A DNA stretch of 64,000 nucleotides from Paragonimus skrjabini miyazakii (GCA_014338405.1 JTDE01000997.1:43517-107516), one strand, 5' to 3'; shown: positions 13,601-26,340, counted from the stretch's first letter. The notes: generated from the letters alone by a model not told the origin. Numbers and translations are program-made.

Positions 13601-14653
13601 CAATCAGGGACGTATTTCAACGGGTTAAGGGCGTTAGTATCGCTTACTGGGACAAATGATTAGTCATCAAAAAATTGCATATGTCTCAACAGTTTTTTCG
13701 GAAGTAAAATCTTGGTGGTTTATCGATAAAAAGAAATTCAAAATACTTTGACGGATAGGTGAATTCCTGAGCATAATCGCACTTTCCACCCATTGTTCTG
13801 CATTTCTAGACCCATCACAACGGTTTCTTTCTTTTTGAACCATGAATCAAACTCTACAACATTAGCCATATCAAACGCGAGTTCTAAATGATCAATTATA
13901 ACAGCCTCTTCAGTTATTCGCGCTTGATTTGCTGAAATGGTTGTTGTTACTTGACTAGTCATCGACTTTGAGATAAGCCAAATCATTATCTATCGAAATC
14001 TTTCAAAGCGACTATACTGACCTTCCTATATACTCTGCATTTTCTCAGATGGGAGAGCCATCATGCTTCACAATGTCGTCAAATTAGTATCACTCCAGAG
14101 TATGCATGATTGAGCCCCAGATGAACTGGCCGATATCACAAGAAGAATGTAGTTAGGACTGGATGAAAACCAAATGTAATCAAGAAAACGCATTGCATTT
14201 GTACCGAAAGTCAACGAAATCAAGCCATCATCAAAGCATTCAATAGGACACAGCGGCTGCATACACATGGACCAGTCCGCAGGCAGCTGCCCGAACGAAG
14301 CGATCAGTTCGTCAATCTGACCTTGCCGTCTTAACATTATTGTTCGAAATAATGTGAAGACTACAACTTCCTGCATAATAAGTGGGAAATGTCTATGGTC
14401 AGACCACGGCAAGTAGTTTTTATGGTAACATAGAATCTCGTAGGAGTTTTGGAAATGATTTTGTCATTGCAAAGGAATAGTCTCGGTCAGTGATCTGATC
14501 CATTCAGTAATGAGTAAGTGGGCCAACTATTAGCGAAAGACATGGCATTATGTTTGTAGTGTTTAGATATTCAACTTGGATTGATTGACGGTAATAAACG
14601 GAATTTATTATTACGAATTTATCAACAGTCAGATGTATTTTGTTCTGTTTTAG
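10651..14653. other. non-coding stretch upstream of the Kunitz exon
   Basis: I looked here for a signal-peptide exon ending in phase 1 that could precede the Kunitz exon and found none I would defend. The hydrophobic frame at 12949-13137 (AIIFVGLLVCLLV) has no in-frame ATG. A frame at 11227-11439 rich in beta-strand-like residues has no splice or domain support. Confidence 0.4.
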
Positions 14654-14841
14654 CTGTGGGTAATCGGTACCGGTGCATTCTGACTCGTGATCGAGGCCCC
14701 TGTCGAGAACACTACATCCGTTGGGGCTGGTCCGTCACCTTAGACAAATGCATCTCATATAATTATAGTGGATGTGGAGGTACGGAGAACAGATTTATTA
14801 CCCGAGCCGAATGTCAAAAAGCATGCGGATCATCTAATTGA
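14654..14841 (+). CDS. Kunitz/BPTI-domain protein, 3'-terminal exon
   Basis: Encodes one complete Kunitz serine-protease-inhibitor domain and a stop. After an excellent acceptor (polypyrimidine tract ending TTTTAG at 14653) the exon gives 61 residues in phase 1. The six cysteines sit at residues 7, 16, 32, 40, 53 and 57, exactly the family spacing (8, 15, 7, 12, 3), so three disulphides are expected. The P1 residue after the second Cys is Arg17, which fits trypsin-like targets. The conserved Arg22, Tyr37, Gly39, Asn45 and Phe47 (BPTI 20, 35, 37, 43, 45) are present. Two positions are odd: P1' is Glu18, where Ala or Gly is usual, and BPTI Gly36 is Ser38. The stop follows four residues after the last Cys. 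The upstream exon with the signal peptide is not identified. Secreted inhibitors of this kind are typical of parasitic flatworms (family knowledge); the actual target is unknown. Confidence 0.88.
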
Positions 14842-17042
14842 TTATTGTTAGTTACCCTGACAAATGGCAGTTTAAACAACCTTTCAATTACTCACAACAG
14901 ATTGCTTATTTCTTATCACATTTTGAGATAAGGGTGCAGTAGTTTTCGTTCTTTTTTGAGCACACAATTGTCATTGTTAAATGAATTTACGTGTAACTGC
15001 ACTCAATCTAATTTACTATGGAGAACGATCATGGATAAGTATGAGTTTTGAATATGCGCTTAGGAATTACATTAAATCTCGGAATAGGATATACAGCTTC
15101 CGTTTGCTTTGGCTTTACAAAAAAAAGTAAGTCATAATATGATCTCTTTTTTTATTGTTGACCATTTCATCTCACGCTGCTGTCCAGTGAAGCTACTGCC
15201 AATTTAAAGATGATATTTGTTCAATTAAAAGACATATAGGTGGATGCAAATACCAGGTGGTAGTTGTGCTTGAAAGCTCGAAAAAGCTTGGATTGCATTA
15301 GATAGCAGGAAGCATGAAATTCCGGGGCAAATTTGGGTCCTTGTATCAGTCATGTATTATGTTTTCTTCCGAAGAGCATGTCTTCAGTGTGTTTTCAGAA
15401 ATGTTTTTCATACAAGTGAACACTACAGCTTAACCTTCAATAAACTGGGCGTCGTAAGTTCGTCGCAGTTTACCTCTATATAACCTCTACCGGGGTACAG
15501 AATAAAGAAAAATAATCGTAAATTTTTGGGTGAAATGATTTACTTTGACAACGGAATCACTAAGTTTTGGTTTTTTAGCGTGTCTACCAAACTCTATTAG
15601 TTCAACAAATTTACCTCATTTTTGGTTGTTTGAATTTCGATACGCTCACCCTCGAAAATTTGGGCTGTTTTCATTGAAATCCTAAAATTTATTAATTCAT
15701 AACAAAATGTCCATACGATTTCTAAAGTTGATTTAAAAGAGGGCAGCCTAAGTTCGACTACATAAAGGCACCGCGCTACAGCAACTGAAATATTCATGGC
15801 CGTATGTCACTTTTTCAAACAATTGTTTTATATTGGTTGATCGCGTGAAGAGACAACGAACTTGTTTCCACTTGCACAGATTGAGTCATCAAGCCAAATC
15901 CTGCCACTAAGTTTTTCGAACATTTTTATCGATGAGTTAGTTATGTTTTGCTTAGATAGCATTTCTGGTATCCACAAGTTGGTTACTTGATTATTCAGCT
16001 GCGTTGAAATCTTTGTTTTGATGATCGTAGATCCGTCATTATATACTATCGAACTGAAAGTTGGAAAAACGCTAACCGTGAAACGTAATCGATCATTCGT
16101 AGTCAGTAAATGACTTAAGCCTGGAGTGTAGATTTTCCCTTCTTTTTGCAGAACGGAACTGTCGTTCGTTTTGGCAGAAGTGTGGATCTGATTCAGTTTA
16201 GTTTATTTACTTTTGGCTCTGGTAATCTATTACTAACGATGGGCGGTTAGTAGAAGACATTTCCCGATTGTTACCTGATTTAATTGTGAGTGCCTAATTA
16301 TTCGTATTTCACACAGATGCTGAACAAATTCAGTCAAGAGCAATCAAATCTCTTTAGTGTGTATATAACCAAGTTATCTATCTATTTGTTAAATTTTGTA
16401 AACGCAAGTTTAATACTGATATGTACATTTGTTGAGTATTTCCTGAATAGATGAGATGTCATTCGTTCTGCGCCGGTTGAAGGCGATGATATATGAACAC
16501 TCTGCTACTTTATTTTGGCCCACGTATGCGGTACACATTTTGGTTTCACCGTTCCCACGCAAAAAATACTGGATTATCCAGTAGATCCAAGATGCATAGC
16601 CGCGATTGCGGTTACGTGTGACATTTCCGTTAGCAATAATCTCTTGCGGATTTTGATTGTTCAGATTAGAAACTGAGTGATATTTTCAGGTGAAAGCTTT
16701 CTTTGGATAAACAGCTGCTACGCCTTTATCAGTAACCTGTGAAACATTCCAGAGGATTAGGGGAGCTACACTTTTACAGACATATGAAAGAGAAAAAGGT
16801 GTCTCTTCTTTGCTCGTCGTTGATTGTAATAAAACTAATCAAATTAGCTGTCCAAAAATATGGATTAAAAACACGCACCTTGAGAGTATCTATTTGAAAC
16901 CCTTCTAGAAGATACTTAATTGGGAAGATTCCGGCCTCTTGCTTAATTTTAGCTAGCGACAAAACATTATGTTCAGCTACAAGTTCATTGTCAACTGAGC
17001 TATGAATTCGCCCAGACTATCAAATCTAGCAAGTTATCTACC
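14842..17042. other. Kunitz 3' untranslated region and AT-rich non-coding DNA
   Basis: The first 600 nt are probably 3' UTR. After that I see no domain, repeat family or splice-supported exon. Confidence 0.4.
15439..15444 (+). terminator. candidate polyadenylation signal AATAAA for the Kunitz exon
   Basis: This is the first canonical AATAAA I find downstream of the stop at 14841, about 600 nt away. ATTAAA variants occur nearer, at 15071-15076 and around 15223. Which one is used cannot be told from sequence. Confidence 0.35.
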
Positions 17043-17212
17043 CATATGAGACCCAGTTGCGAAAAGTCGGTTGAACACGAACCAGTGACAGAAACAACAA
17101 GCTTAAATGCGGCAAGCGCTTCATCAGTTATGCTACGAAACCATGCCGGAAGCTGAAAAATTTCACATTTTGACCCATTTACCCGCCCAGGTCGTTGTAT
17201 CATATCGAATCC
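17043..17212 (-). repeat. tRNA-derived SINE (family A), copy 2, diverged
   Basis: Minus strand: a leader (GGATTCGATATGATACA, then TCAAAATGTGAAATTTTTCAG), a tRNA-like body with the acceptor start changed to GGTTTCG, the D arm decayed (GCATAACTGATGAAGC), GCTTGCCGC kept, the B box changed to GGTTCGTGTTC, and a tail TTTTCGCAACTGGGTC. Leader, body and tail match the 43 kb copy in the same order, which defines a unit of about 175 nt. Confidence 0.8.
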
Positions 17213-18812
17213 ATCGACGCCAATGCTGAGCACTGAGATTACTTAACTGGAGTGTATTTGGCACTTCATCGTTTGGGGCTCAAGAATGAAGGAAGTCATT
17301 GAAATGTACGAATATAGAGTGACAAATCTGCTTCTTGTTAATTATAATAATGCGTGTCTCGGCTTCTCGCTTACATAACCCTCATATAATGTTCTGTGTT
17401 TTGTTATATAGTCGATGTTCATGGGCCTGACTGGCCCGTTCCGTTTTTGTGTGTTCAAAAAATAACACTATAATGACTGACTTAAATATACAGATTGTTT
17501 ATTGCCAAGATTTGGACCTCATGTGAGTTGCGAACTGTACAGACGGCATACACATGTTGCACTGTCACATCCCCGCTGTATAGCGTGTTACTAAATAGAA
17601 AGGTTAATCGATTTTTTGACGAAATGGTGTTTCTGAACAAATACGAGTTAAAACGAAGCCACTGTTCAGCTTGAGTCTCTATAATTCACTGATTACACGG
17701 GAAAATACTGACGGGCAAAATTTACACGTTTTCAAGTAGATTGAATCTTCCTGAATATGGAAGCTGACATGTACCCATAATGCGGGATGGTGTTCCATTA
17801 TGTGGGCATTGCAACCATATCACTAGCAGGTACTGGTGTTGTGACCGCAAAAGACGCTTGGCCTGAGAATTCGTTTATTGCACAAACGCCCATATAGGTC
17901 ATGTCAAAAATCAAACCTCAAACGCATATACTCATTTGCAAGTTAGTTATGCATTCACATCCATCATTGTCATTCGCCTTGCTGGAACTTCTGCCGAGCG
18001 CGTACACACTATTTCGATAGTCTCTCCTTGTCCTCCGTCTTCCTGGCATTCGCAGCTTGCCCTTTTGTTCCTTAACGTTGCCTGTGGGTAACATACTACT
18101 TGTGAGTAGTATACTACTCACAACGAAACTGCCTGTCATACAACACTGGTTGTTTTGTCGTCATTCTTTGGTCCCCATAAACTGCATCACCCTTCCTGTT
18201 TGCAACCAGCTTGAGTTTTGAATTTTTTTACTACTGGAAGTTTTACGAGTAATGTGGCGACGAAATGATAGCCCATGGAATCGAATCTCAGTCGCCAGAC
18301 TGAACGTCAACACTATCCACAGCGCCATTTTTGTATCCCCAGAGGCATGAATGTATCCAGCGTTGACTTTATTCCCCCGAAGTCTTCTTTATTGATACGA
18401 TGAACTCCGATTTGTTTGGTTTTACTTCGCTCAATTTACTTGTTTGCTCTGATTTGTAAGGTCTCATTTGCTAGCGGTTGATTTTCGTGTCCACATTCCA
18501 CTTGATTGTAAGCTGTACATTTTTGCAGAACCAGTTTGATCTGGTCATACCCTCAACAGTTCGTCTTGTTCTGTCCGGATCAGTAGGTTTACGGTTGCCA
18601 TGATAGACTGCGTATAACCGTGGACCCTGACAGATTCTGTAGTGACAATATCAAGTTCCAGGATCTAATGTGCGAAGACCAGGCTCACGCAAGAAACACC
18701 CGTACTCATAAGTGCATTCGGTTTAAAAGTAGTTGTTCCAGTTAATCGAGCGAATAGAGTACTAGCAGTCTCATCTTTAATCCACTTCCTAATTACTGTA
18801 GAAGTCAGGGCC
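17213..18812. other. non-coding stretch with a perfect palindrome
   Basis: No gene seen. It contains the 24-bp palindrome listed at 18100-18123. Confidence 0.45.
18100..18123. repeat. 24-bp perfect palindrome
   Basis: The half-site TTGTGAGTAGTA is followed directly by its exact reverse complement. The core word GTGAGTAGT also occurs at the tail end or leader of several ribozyme-bearing repeats (for example near 3760, 30480 and 54585) and alone at 5049. Confidence 0.9.
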
Positions 18813-19126
18813 TTATCTTCTGGATTTTAGGCCTTCGGGATCTTTAAGGTTTTTAGCCTTGCCAAGGTCTTCGCGAAAGAGTGGCCTATTCGGAAGCATT
18901 CTCATTTTACAATCTACGCTTAGCATCATACAGTTACATACTGAGGTTTCCAACGTTTTAAAATTTTGCAATTGCGGACTCCTCTTACATCTCTGGCAAA
19001 TAACCGGATTTTCCAATACGCCCACTTCTGCTTTGGAGGTACCGATGGTCTTGCCCACAAATCGTTCCACCCCATACAGCACACTAAAGAGAATTGTATC
19101 CTTGTTAATCACGTGACACTCATCGG
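18813..19126 (-). CDS. possible 3'-terminal coding exon, unknown cysteine-containing protein
   Basis: An open frame of 103 residues begins right after a good acceptor (branch-like CTGAAC, then TTTCTGATCACAG, exon start 19126, phase 1) and ends in TAA. The product has a CxxC pair (PVICQRCKR) and a CxC (SVCNCMM), with a basic C-terminus, so metal binding is conceivable. I do not recognise the family. Length and composition are within what chance gives in this window, so the splice site is the main support. A possible upstream exon lies on the same strand in the frame at 19301-19588, where a GTATGG donor would match in phase. Confidence 0.25.
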
Positions 19127-21576
19127 CTGTGATCAGAAATGTTCAGTACTCAATACACAGGAGTTTTGTGGATTCTCCATTCAATCGAAAAAATCACCCA
19201 AATGAGCTTGTCTCCATTCCTACCCATCTATCGTCGGAATGACACTTTCACTCTAAAACGATGTATTCTTGAATGAATTATTATCTGATTTCTTGGATTG
19301 TCAGTTCAAAAGAAGACTGCCCCCAGCAGATAGGCGATAGTGACCCTCTGTCTGCTGTGGTTTCATTTGTGTCCTATCGGTGGTCATAAGGGGGCTCATT
19401 TGAAGTCCAATAAGACTCAGTTTTACCATACTTTGATATTTACGATTCATTCTCACGTTGCTGATACGGTGAGATTGGTGAATGGCTGGTTCTGGATCTT
19501 GTTGAAGTTCATCCCTTTTTATTAATTGATTCACCAGTTGACAACGCGTCCACATAGATAGCATCTTCTTGTCAGAAAATTCCTTCATTTTTCAACGTAG
19601 ACACCTCTTCCATACCAACCTCTTTTACTGTGTGAAAACTGATTTCAGAGATCATTTTGTTCCATTGATTGCTTTCCTCAAGAAAGCAAACATCGCAAGT
19701 CGTTGTGCCCTGTTTCAAGTTATCCTGTGAGTATGCACTTGCGAGCACACGGATACTTGATACGGTTTGTCGGACGTTACCTTACTCTGCTTCTTCCGTC
19801 CTGGATCTGATGTGTCCAGTCGTAAGTTCACCGTATCAGGTGGCTGTCAGGCGTGAGGTAGGCTTCTCGGTGCATGCTGTTAGGATAACTTTGCAACCTC
19901 TCAACTTTGTTTATATTTGTGCTACCGTGGCGACCAGTGGGCCCGGACACCACGTACTTAACAGTAATGTGTAGAGAGATTCACGTTGTGTACCCAGTGG
20001 AAGTAGACTAGGTTATCGTTGTGTGCATTTCCATCGAACTACTTATCTTAGCCTTCGTAATTTGTGGCGAAATATGCCTAAAATCATCACTTCGGAAAAT
20101 CTATTAAATCTGGGCGTTCTACAACGTTTAAAATGGAGTACACACTTTGAAATGTTACCGGACTTCGTAATACCTAAATCGGTCGCGTGCCTACTAACTG
20201 AGGGTGTATCCCCGTTGTCGTTCTGTGATAGCACACAACGCCGTTTCCTCAAGTCGTTATCAGGCTGTGATCATTGGATTTTTTCTATAAATGTCGCCCA
20301 TCGTCTGACTCGTATGGCACGAGTTCCGGGTTTCTGCTGACAGATCGCATAGAACGTCTCCCCACATTTTAACAGTTCCGTTAGCTGTCCCGACCGGATG
20401 TACACCTGGTCGAAAACCGTGAGTTCACCATGGCCATATTGCAAGCAAATTTAGCTCCCATCGATGATGGACCAAGCATAACTTACCTAGGTACTTACAC
20501 AGACGCGCAAAATAACAAGCTCAGTCCCATACACACACGGTTGTAGATACGCATGTTTACACGCACGCGTAAGGTCTGCGGACGATTTCCTGTTTATATC
20601 CGTCCACAGTTCACTCATTTGTCCCATCACTACCACCACGGTCACCGCCACCACATCTGTCTCCGGGCTCAGACCTATCCCACTGCCACTCAGAACAAAC
20701 CTCGGGGCGATCTGAGAGTTTGGGGGTGAGCCCGGAGCGCATATGCTCCTAGTTGGTGCGTTCACGACCTTAGTGTCTCGCTGAGGGGTCAAGCAGGAAA
20801 TGAACCATCGCAAAAGAGAGGGAGAGGACAGGATTCTGTCTGCCCAGATGAGGGCGCACACAAAACGCAGTTGGAAATGAGGCCAACCCTGTCCTACCGA
20901 AAACTAATGTGGTTTCTATGTAGGTGCGCGAATGTGTGCCTGCATTTCTGTACGTCTGTGTCTACATGTGTATGCATGCTAAAGAAAGAGAAGGAATTGG
21001 CAACTAACTAATTGCCTGACATCCACAGTCTCAACAACAGTATTAACGGTCGTATCACAGACATATATACTACACCTCGCTGACTGAGCAGTGGTTTTCA
21101 GTTCATCTGTCAGTCACGCCCGTTTCAGACTGGTTGACGCCTCTGTGGTTGAGGAAGTTTGGATTGATCTCGCGAGTGTAACCGGTAAATTTTTATATCA
21201 CATGGTGGATTTACTTATGCGTGTGATGGACTGACAGCTAATACTTCTTGTGTGCAGTGCGAACAAAAGCTTAAAATGTAGACATCTTTAAACTAATGTA
21301 GGTGGATTACAGTTATTGGTTAGGTTCTGACAAACAGGATGACCCTAGTTACATGTACATAAATAGACACAATGACGTAATACATTTACAATAATTCGGA
21401 AATATACTGATTTAGTTACATGTAGTTTTAAAATTGGTCGTGTCACTTGTGGTACGACGAGCAACTGCTTCTTAACGAAGAGTGACACTTGAACAGCAGA
21501 CGCCAGTTTGGATTTCAAGCATCGATGTTCACACGCTTACCGCCACTGTGCCAGTTTCGAATAACCCAACCTGCAG
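19127..21576. other. no supportable gene; GC-richer block at 20.5-20.95 kb
   Basis: About 20480-20960 is clearly GC-richer than its surroundings and is flanked by CA-rich sequence on the left and TG-rich sequence on the right, as an old repeat might be. The minus-strand frame inside it (20487-20861) is a by-product of that composition. No domain was seen. Confidence 0.4.
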
Positions 21577-21850
21577 ATGTTCTTGTTCATTGGCTACATG
21601 AATGCCCCTTTCACTTCCGCCAGCTTTGTGAATGACTTCGGCCAGTTTTGCAACCCCATGCTGCCACTTATGTCCAATTATTCAACGGTTCGCTCAGGCG
21701 CGCACGTGCAGCCACAAACGCACACACACGATACAGTTACTTCCCCACCTCCACTGAACAACAATGACTTCCATCTGTATGAACAGTCAATTAATTTGCC
21801 CATACCGGTAACTCTGTTAAGGCTATCCCTGTTTCCGAATTTCCTGTTAA
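21577..21850 (+). CDS. possible coding exon, disordered Asn/Pro/Thr-rich protein
   Basis: An acceptor-like site (AACCCAACCTGCAG) sits directly before an ATG at 21577, and a strong donor GTAAGT follows at 21851, ending the exon in phase 1 after 91 codons. The frame reads MFLFIGYMNAPF, then a Ser/Thr/Pro/Asn-rich stretch including TSPPPLNNNDFHLYEQ. It has the look of a low-complexity segment of a regulatory protein, but no domain is visible and no partner exon was found. It could be a first coding exon or a chance frame. Confidence 0.3.
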
Positions 21851-22407
21851 GTAAGTAGGTGACTATTGTGCAGCGGAAATGAGGTCCAACTCGAGTCGAC
21901 TGTTGGCGTGACTAAGTAGTTCTGGATTAATTCGTTCTTCCCACATAATTCGGCACAGTGGAGTGGGCTTCCGGTAGCGTTACGGCATTGAACAATTGGT
22001 AGGCAAAACTTTTTGGCCGAATTTTTTGCGGGTAGGAGTAAATTCATTCGCTGACCACAATTTTGTGCAGAATCAGGTTATATTCGTCAGCAAACTTTTT
22101 AAACTGAGGCTCCTGATTAGTCACGAGGGCACTATCATTAGTTCCGTTCCTGGGACACTTATAACACCAAATATACACGCAAATATACACACAAATTCGT
22201 TATAGGTTGTGATTACCTGTTGGCACTCAGATTGGAAGTTTTCTGGTTCCTAATTACTCAGAAAGAATGACGATTAATAGTTTTTAAAGTCCGAGTTGCT
22301 TTAGCTGTTCCTTCCTTAGGCGCCTGCCAGATGTAGTACTCAGGTTTGTCCTCCGAGGTCATAATGCTTCATAATGCTCATCCTAATGATTAAGGTCACT
22401 AGGAAAA

Positions 22408-22482
22408 CAGTCTGATTGGGAGTCGAACCAGCAGCTCCTCGCGCTACAAGCCAATCTAATCGACTGAGACATTAGTCCTATG
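22408..22482 (-). repeat. tRNA-derived SINE head, third family (C)
   Basis: On the minus strand an A-box-like block (TGTCTCAGTCGATTAGA) is followed by GGCTTGTAGCGCGAGGAG and a good B box (GGTTCGACTCCC). The acceptor stem does not close, so it is not a functional tRNA. No second copy was found in this window. Confidence 0.55.
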
Positions 22483-24310
22483 AGCGTCGCGTGTGTGGAG
22501 ATGTGTAGTCATAATTGATATATGGCTCGTTTACATTTTTCCAATTTTGGTGGATACAATTCCTATCGGGTTGTAAGTTTTCACCAGTTACGGCCATAAG
22601 GGCGCAAATTAGTGAGTATAAGGCCTCATGATGTTCACGTTGAAACCGACGCTTCGTGATCAGTTTCTTTCTTTTTCGAACTCAGCTAATCACAAACGAT
22701 GCATTATAGGACTAGTGACCGAATAGACGGGAGCTTCGACTCGCAACCTGACTGGTTACCGTTTTGATTCCCCGTTCAAATCACAGCTGCCTGTCAATTT
22801 TAAACAAGGATGAAAAGCGTAGTGGAGTGTCAGTTTCAGATTTAGTATCATGAAATGTTTCCCTCCGTAAAATGTTGTAATTATCATTTTGAGATCAGGT
22901 GGCCTTAGCCAGTGCAAACTGGTAATCTGAGAATAACTGTGTATAGCTCAATGAGATGTAAACAAGCTACACAACCTCCAAGGTTATTCCAGAAAATGGT
23001 CGTCGGATAGCGTTACGCTGCACGAGGAGCCTGAGTTTGTATCACAACTATCCGCCAGCAGAAAATGAAGAAATCGCCAGGTGAGATTTAAATGACAGGT
23101 GAAAGAATTTAGGCCAACTGTGAATTGTCTACATACTAGGTAAGCTTTGGCACTCGAGAAATACCAACATTGGTTTGACGACTCTGTCATGAAACCGAGT
23201 TTTGTTAATGTTGGTGATAAACCAATTTAGTTTATTATGATTGCAGAACGTTATATGTGTGCGGTTTTCTAATGCGATCGATTAAACCCAAAGCTCAGAA
23301 CAGAAAACTTGCTCACCGTAACAAAACATGTTGAGTTAAGAGGAACAGTATTCATCCTGACTAACTGGGACGGCTGGTTTGCAAGTCTACTCGAATTAGT
23401 AAACACGCGGTTATCATTGTCCATCTTTCTCAACACTGTCAATTCTCCTACCTCTCAGTTGAGTAAGGTACACAGGTCATACCTTCAAACTCTCCAAACG
23501 GTACATTCACCTGTTACGTACAATATTACTTGATTATCCCCACCACAGAGGACAACGGATTACTTTGTTTTGTGAAACGTGGTCTCCAGCGAAAAGACGT
23601 AAACAGGTTATGCGAAGATCATATCGTGCCCATCTGACAAAGACCCCTTTTGCTATTACTGATGTAATTCGGAGTACAACAAAGCAACATGCCTGACGAC
23701 ATCTTATTTACAAGACCCACTGGAAAGCTTTTGAAACGTGTGTTAAATATCATGAGGACTTCCTGTTCGGATATTCTAGGATCGAATTCATAAAAATGTC
23801 CTCAACAGCGATGTTGTAGGCCTAAGCAAGGTGGCATGTGCGAATATTCATTGACTCAGAGTCGTAACATCTTGAACCTACCTAGTGCACTCGTTAGCCG
23901 AGGGCTTGGTAACGGATTTTAGTTCGTCCATATTGGCTGCTAACTAGGGCTATCAGGACCTGGCTACGGAGCTTTTGGCAACATCACAGAAAAACCGCTC
24001 AGGAAGTCAAAAGCCTCAGACAAAAATATCGTCGTGGAAAAATAGTACGGATCACTCATTGTACATTTAATTTCTTGTAAGACAAGCCAACCCGGAGTCT
24101 CTCAGTTTTCACTGCATTTTACAGGAAGAGGTTATTTTTGCACACCGTTTCACTTGATCCCGGAAGAAGCGGGCAGAATTCGTCGACCCCTCCTTTGTAC
24201 AAGAGTATGCATATACATCCAGATCATCCAAAAGTTTGCAGATACACTTGTCACTGTACGTCACATAGTGCCAATTTGTCATCTGCAGTCAATCGGACTC
24301 ACTGCGTGTA

Positions 24311-24332
24311 ATAGTAGAAATATATAGTAGAA

Positions 24333-24363
<31 letters not shown>

Positions 24364-24377
24364 GTAGAAATATATAG
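24311..24377. repeat. AT microsatellite with a 14-17-nt direct repeat
   Basis: Three copies of atagtagaaatata surround a pure (AT)n run at about 24335-24362. Confidence 0.9.
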
Positions 24378-25805
24378 TCACCAACCCATTTTGAGGGCTT
24401 AACGGAAAGTGTAACAAAACTTTCCCCTTCCAGGCCATAAGACGATTCAGAAGCTGCATTTTGATTCCGTTCTGTAAAAAATTAGGCACACGATGCATGA
24501 GTCAGAGTGAAGTGTGTAGCTCAACATGCTGTATAGTACACGTTAGCCGAGGAGCGTACACACGTCGAGAGCTGTGCGCTATCTAGAGGGATGAATAATC
24601 GGAGGTTGGATGTGTCATCATCTTGATGGCAAACGGAAGCAACTAGTGAACACAACTTGACAGTAATATTGCCCTGCTTCGAGGTGCGGTATTTTGTTCT
24701 TTAGGTAAACGCTCCTATGCAAACAGGAGAGGACCAAACGAAAGCACCGGTAAAGATCATTTGACGGTCGCACTCCGTGAGGTCTAGATGTAGATGGTAA
24801 CATGAGGATGTGTGGGCAACGGGAAGATCAGTAACAGTCAATTGGTGATTGACTGTGTTCGCACTTAGGACTACAAAATAACAAAATGACCATTCTGGAT
24901 GATGATGAAACGGCTAACTTTAGTTAAACGCTTTAATTCCACCTACCATGCCTTATACGAAAAGGAACATAAACTTGTGACTAAATAAGTATTTCGATAC
25001 ACAAGTTCCAGGTACAAAATTAGGCTGTTTCTTCGTGGTCTTCCCCAGTAAGTAAACAATGTTACTAACATCTACTGGACTATAATGCAGTTGAAGAATG
25101 TATCGATAAATATGTAGCGTCTCTCTGTCTCAGCTCTTCTGTTCAAATTTCCATTATCGCCCCTTATATTCCAGACTTCCTCCCATAGAACGGTTGGACA
25201 ACTTTATGAAACGTTGGGTTAAGTCATAAACTTCTAACATCATGGTCAAAGGTGTCTCTACCTACAGTGTTCCAGCAAGTATAAACTACGGGGTTCGTAA
25301 TCAGAGATGGGAATTGTGAGACTCATGATTAATTTTCTTTCACTTTAACATAATCTTTAACAGGGTAACAAGGTAACTTGATAGATCCTGCAATCCACTA
25401 CTGACGTGAAAAACTGGAGCAAAGCAGAAACTAATTCGTGAGAGTGCACTAATTACTCAAAAGACTAATTAAGGTTATGTAGAAAAGTCAGTAAAAGTGA
25501 AATTAAGAGATGGCTGTCATTTCCGGCACTTCCGTTATCACCTATCAAGGAAAATTTAGCATCAAATGATCACTTGAAGTGAAATGTTAGTGGAGACCCC
25601 GCTTAGTTATGAGTTACTACATCCGCGGTTGGTTGTCAGCCATCCAGACAAAAAACCTATGTACGCGCCGCTCGTATAAAGGACTAGGGCAGATTTTTCG
25701 ATGTGACTTCTGTGGTTTTCATAAGTTATCTAGTCGATATCGCATAGTGCAAAATATATGTAGGTGACCGAGTGACCTTCAGAATTAGTCACTTTTGAAA
25801 GTGTT

Positions 25806-25811
25806 TTTATT
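25806..25811 (-). terminator. candidate polyadenylation signal of the Iroquois gene
   Basis: AATAAA on the minus strand, about 530 nt beyond the stop at 26341-26343. It is the nearest canonical signal; only a TATAAA variant (near 26050) is closer. Confidence 0.45.
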
Positions 25812-26340
25812 ATATGGAGTATACGCTTTGACGGAAACTACACTGGCGTTAAAAACTGCATGTATGGACTACTTATATTCTGTCAGCCGGAAACAGCAAA
25901 GTTTGGTCTTCGGACATTCTAAGGCAGTTAACGACAAGTTACTCCGAGTTGTCAACTTGATGCAGCAAGTCGTCCATTCTCACACAAGGGTATGGCATAT
26001 CGCAAAACCTGACAAGTCAGCATCATGTTAGCCAGTTTATAAGAATTGTTTTTATAGAAAATCGGTATAACTTTACCATGGACTTCTCCTGTTCACATAA
26101 ACATCTGTCTCATAAATTTTTATGGATAAATTTCATCGGCTAGCATAAGCGACAGGACTGAAACACGTTTTGTCGAATCACAGCAGTACTGGACTCAGAT
26201 TTTTCTGAGCAAAGTTGGAATGAACAAAATTAAGCGGAGTTGTTCGGGTCGTCGACGTATGTCACAGAAAGAATGTGTGTGATAGACTTATTTACACGAA
26301 CGCTTCTTGAAATGGAATGCGCATCATAATCAGTGAACCA

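Larger units (their letters stand above)
21851..25805. other. non-coding stretch with a tRNA-like remnant and AT repeats
   Basis: Apart from the tRNA-like sequence at 22.4 kb and the AT microsatellite at 24.3 kb, both listed, nothing is supportable. A second, weaker tRNA-like remnant may lie at about 22710-22790 (B-box-like gttcaaatcac). Confidence 0.4.

Noticed and set aside
18813..19126. Gypsy-type RNase H fragment
   Set aside because: A short stretch (LYGVERFVG) looked similar, but neighbouring RNase H motifs are absent in all frames.
20487..20861. 124-codon minus-strand open frame
   Set aside because: Lies in a GC-rich block with repeat-like flanks; no domain or splice sites.
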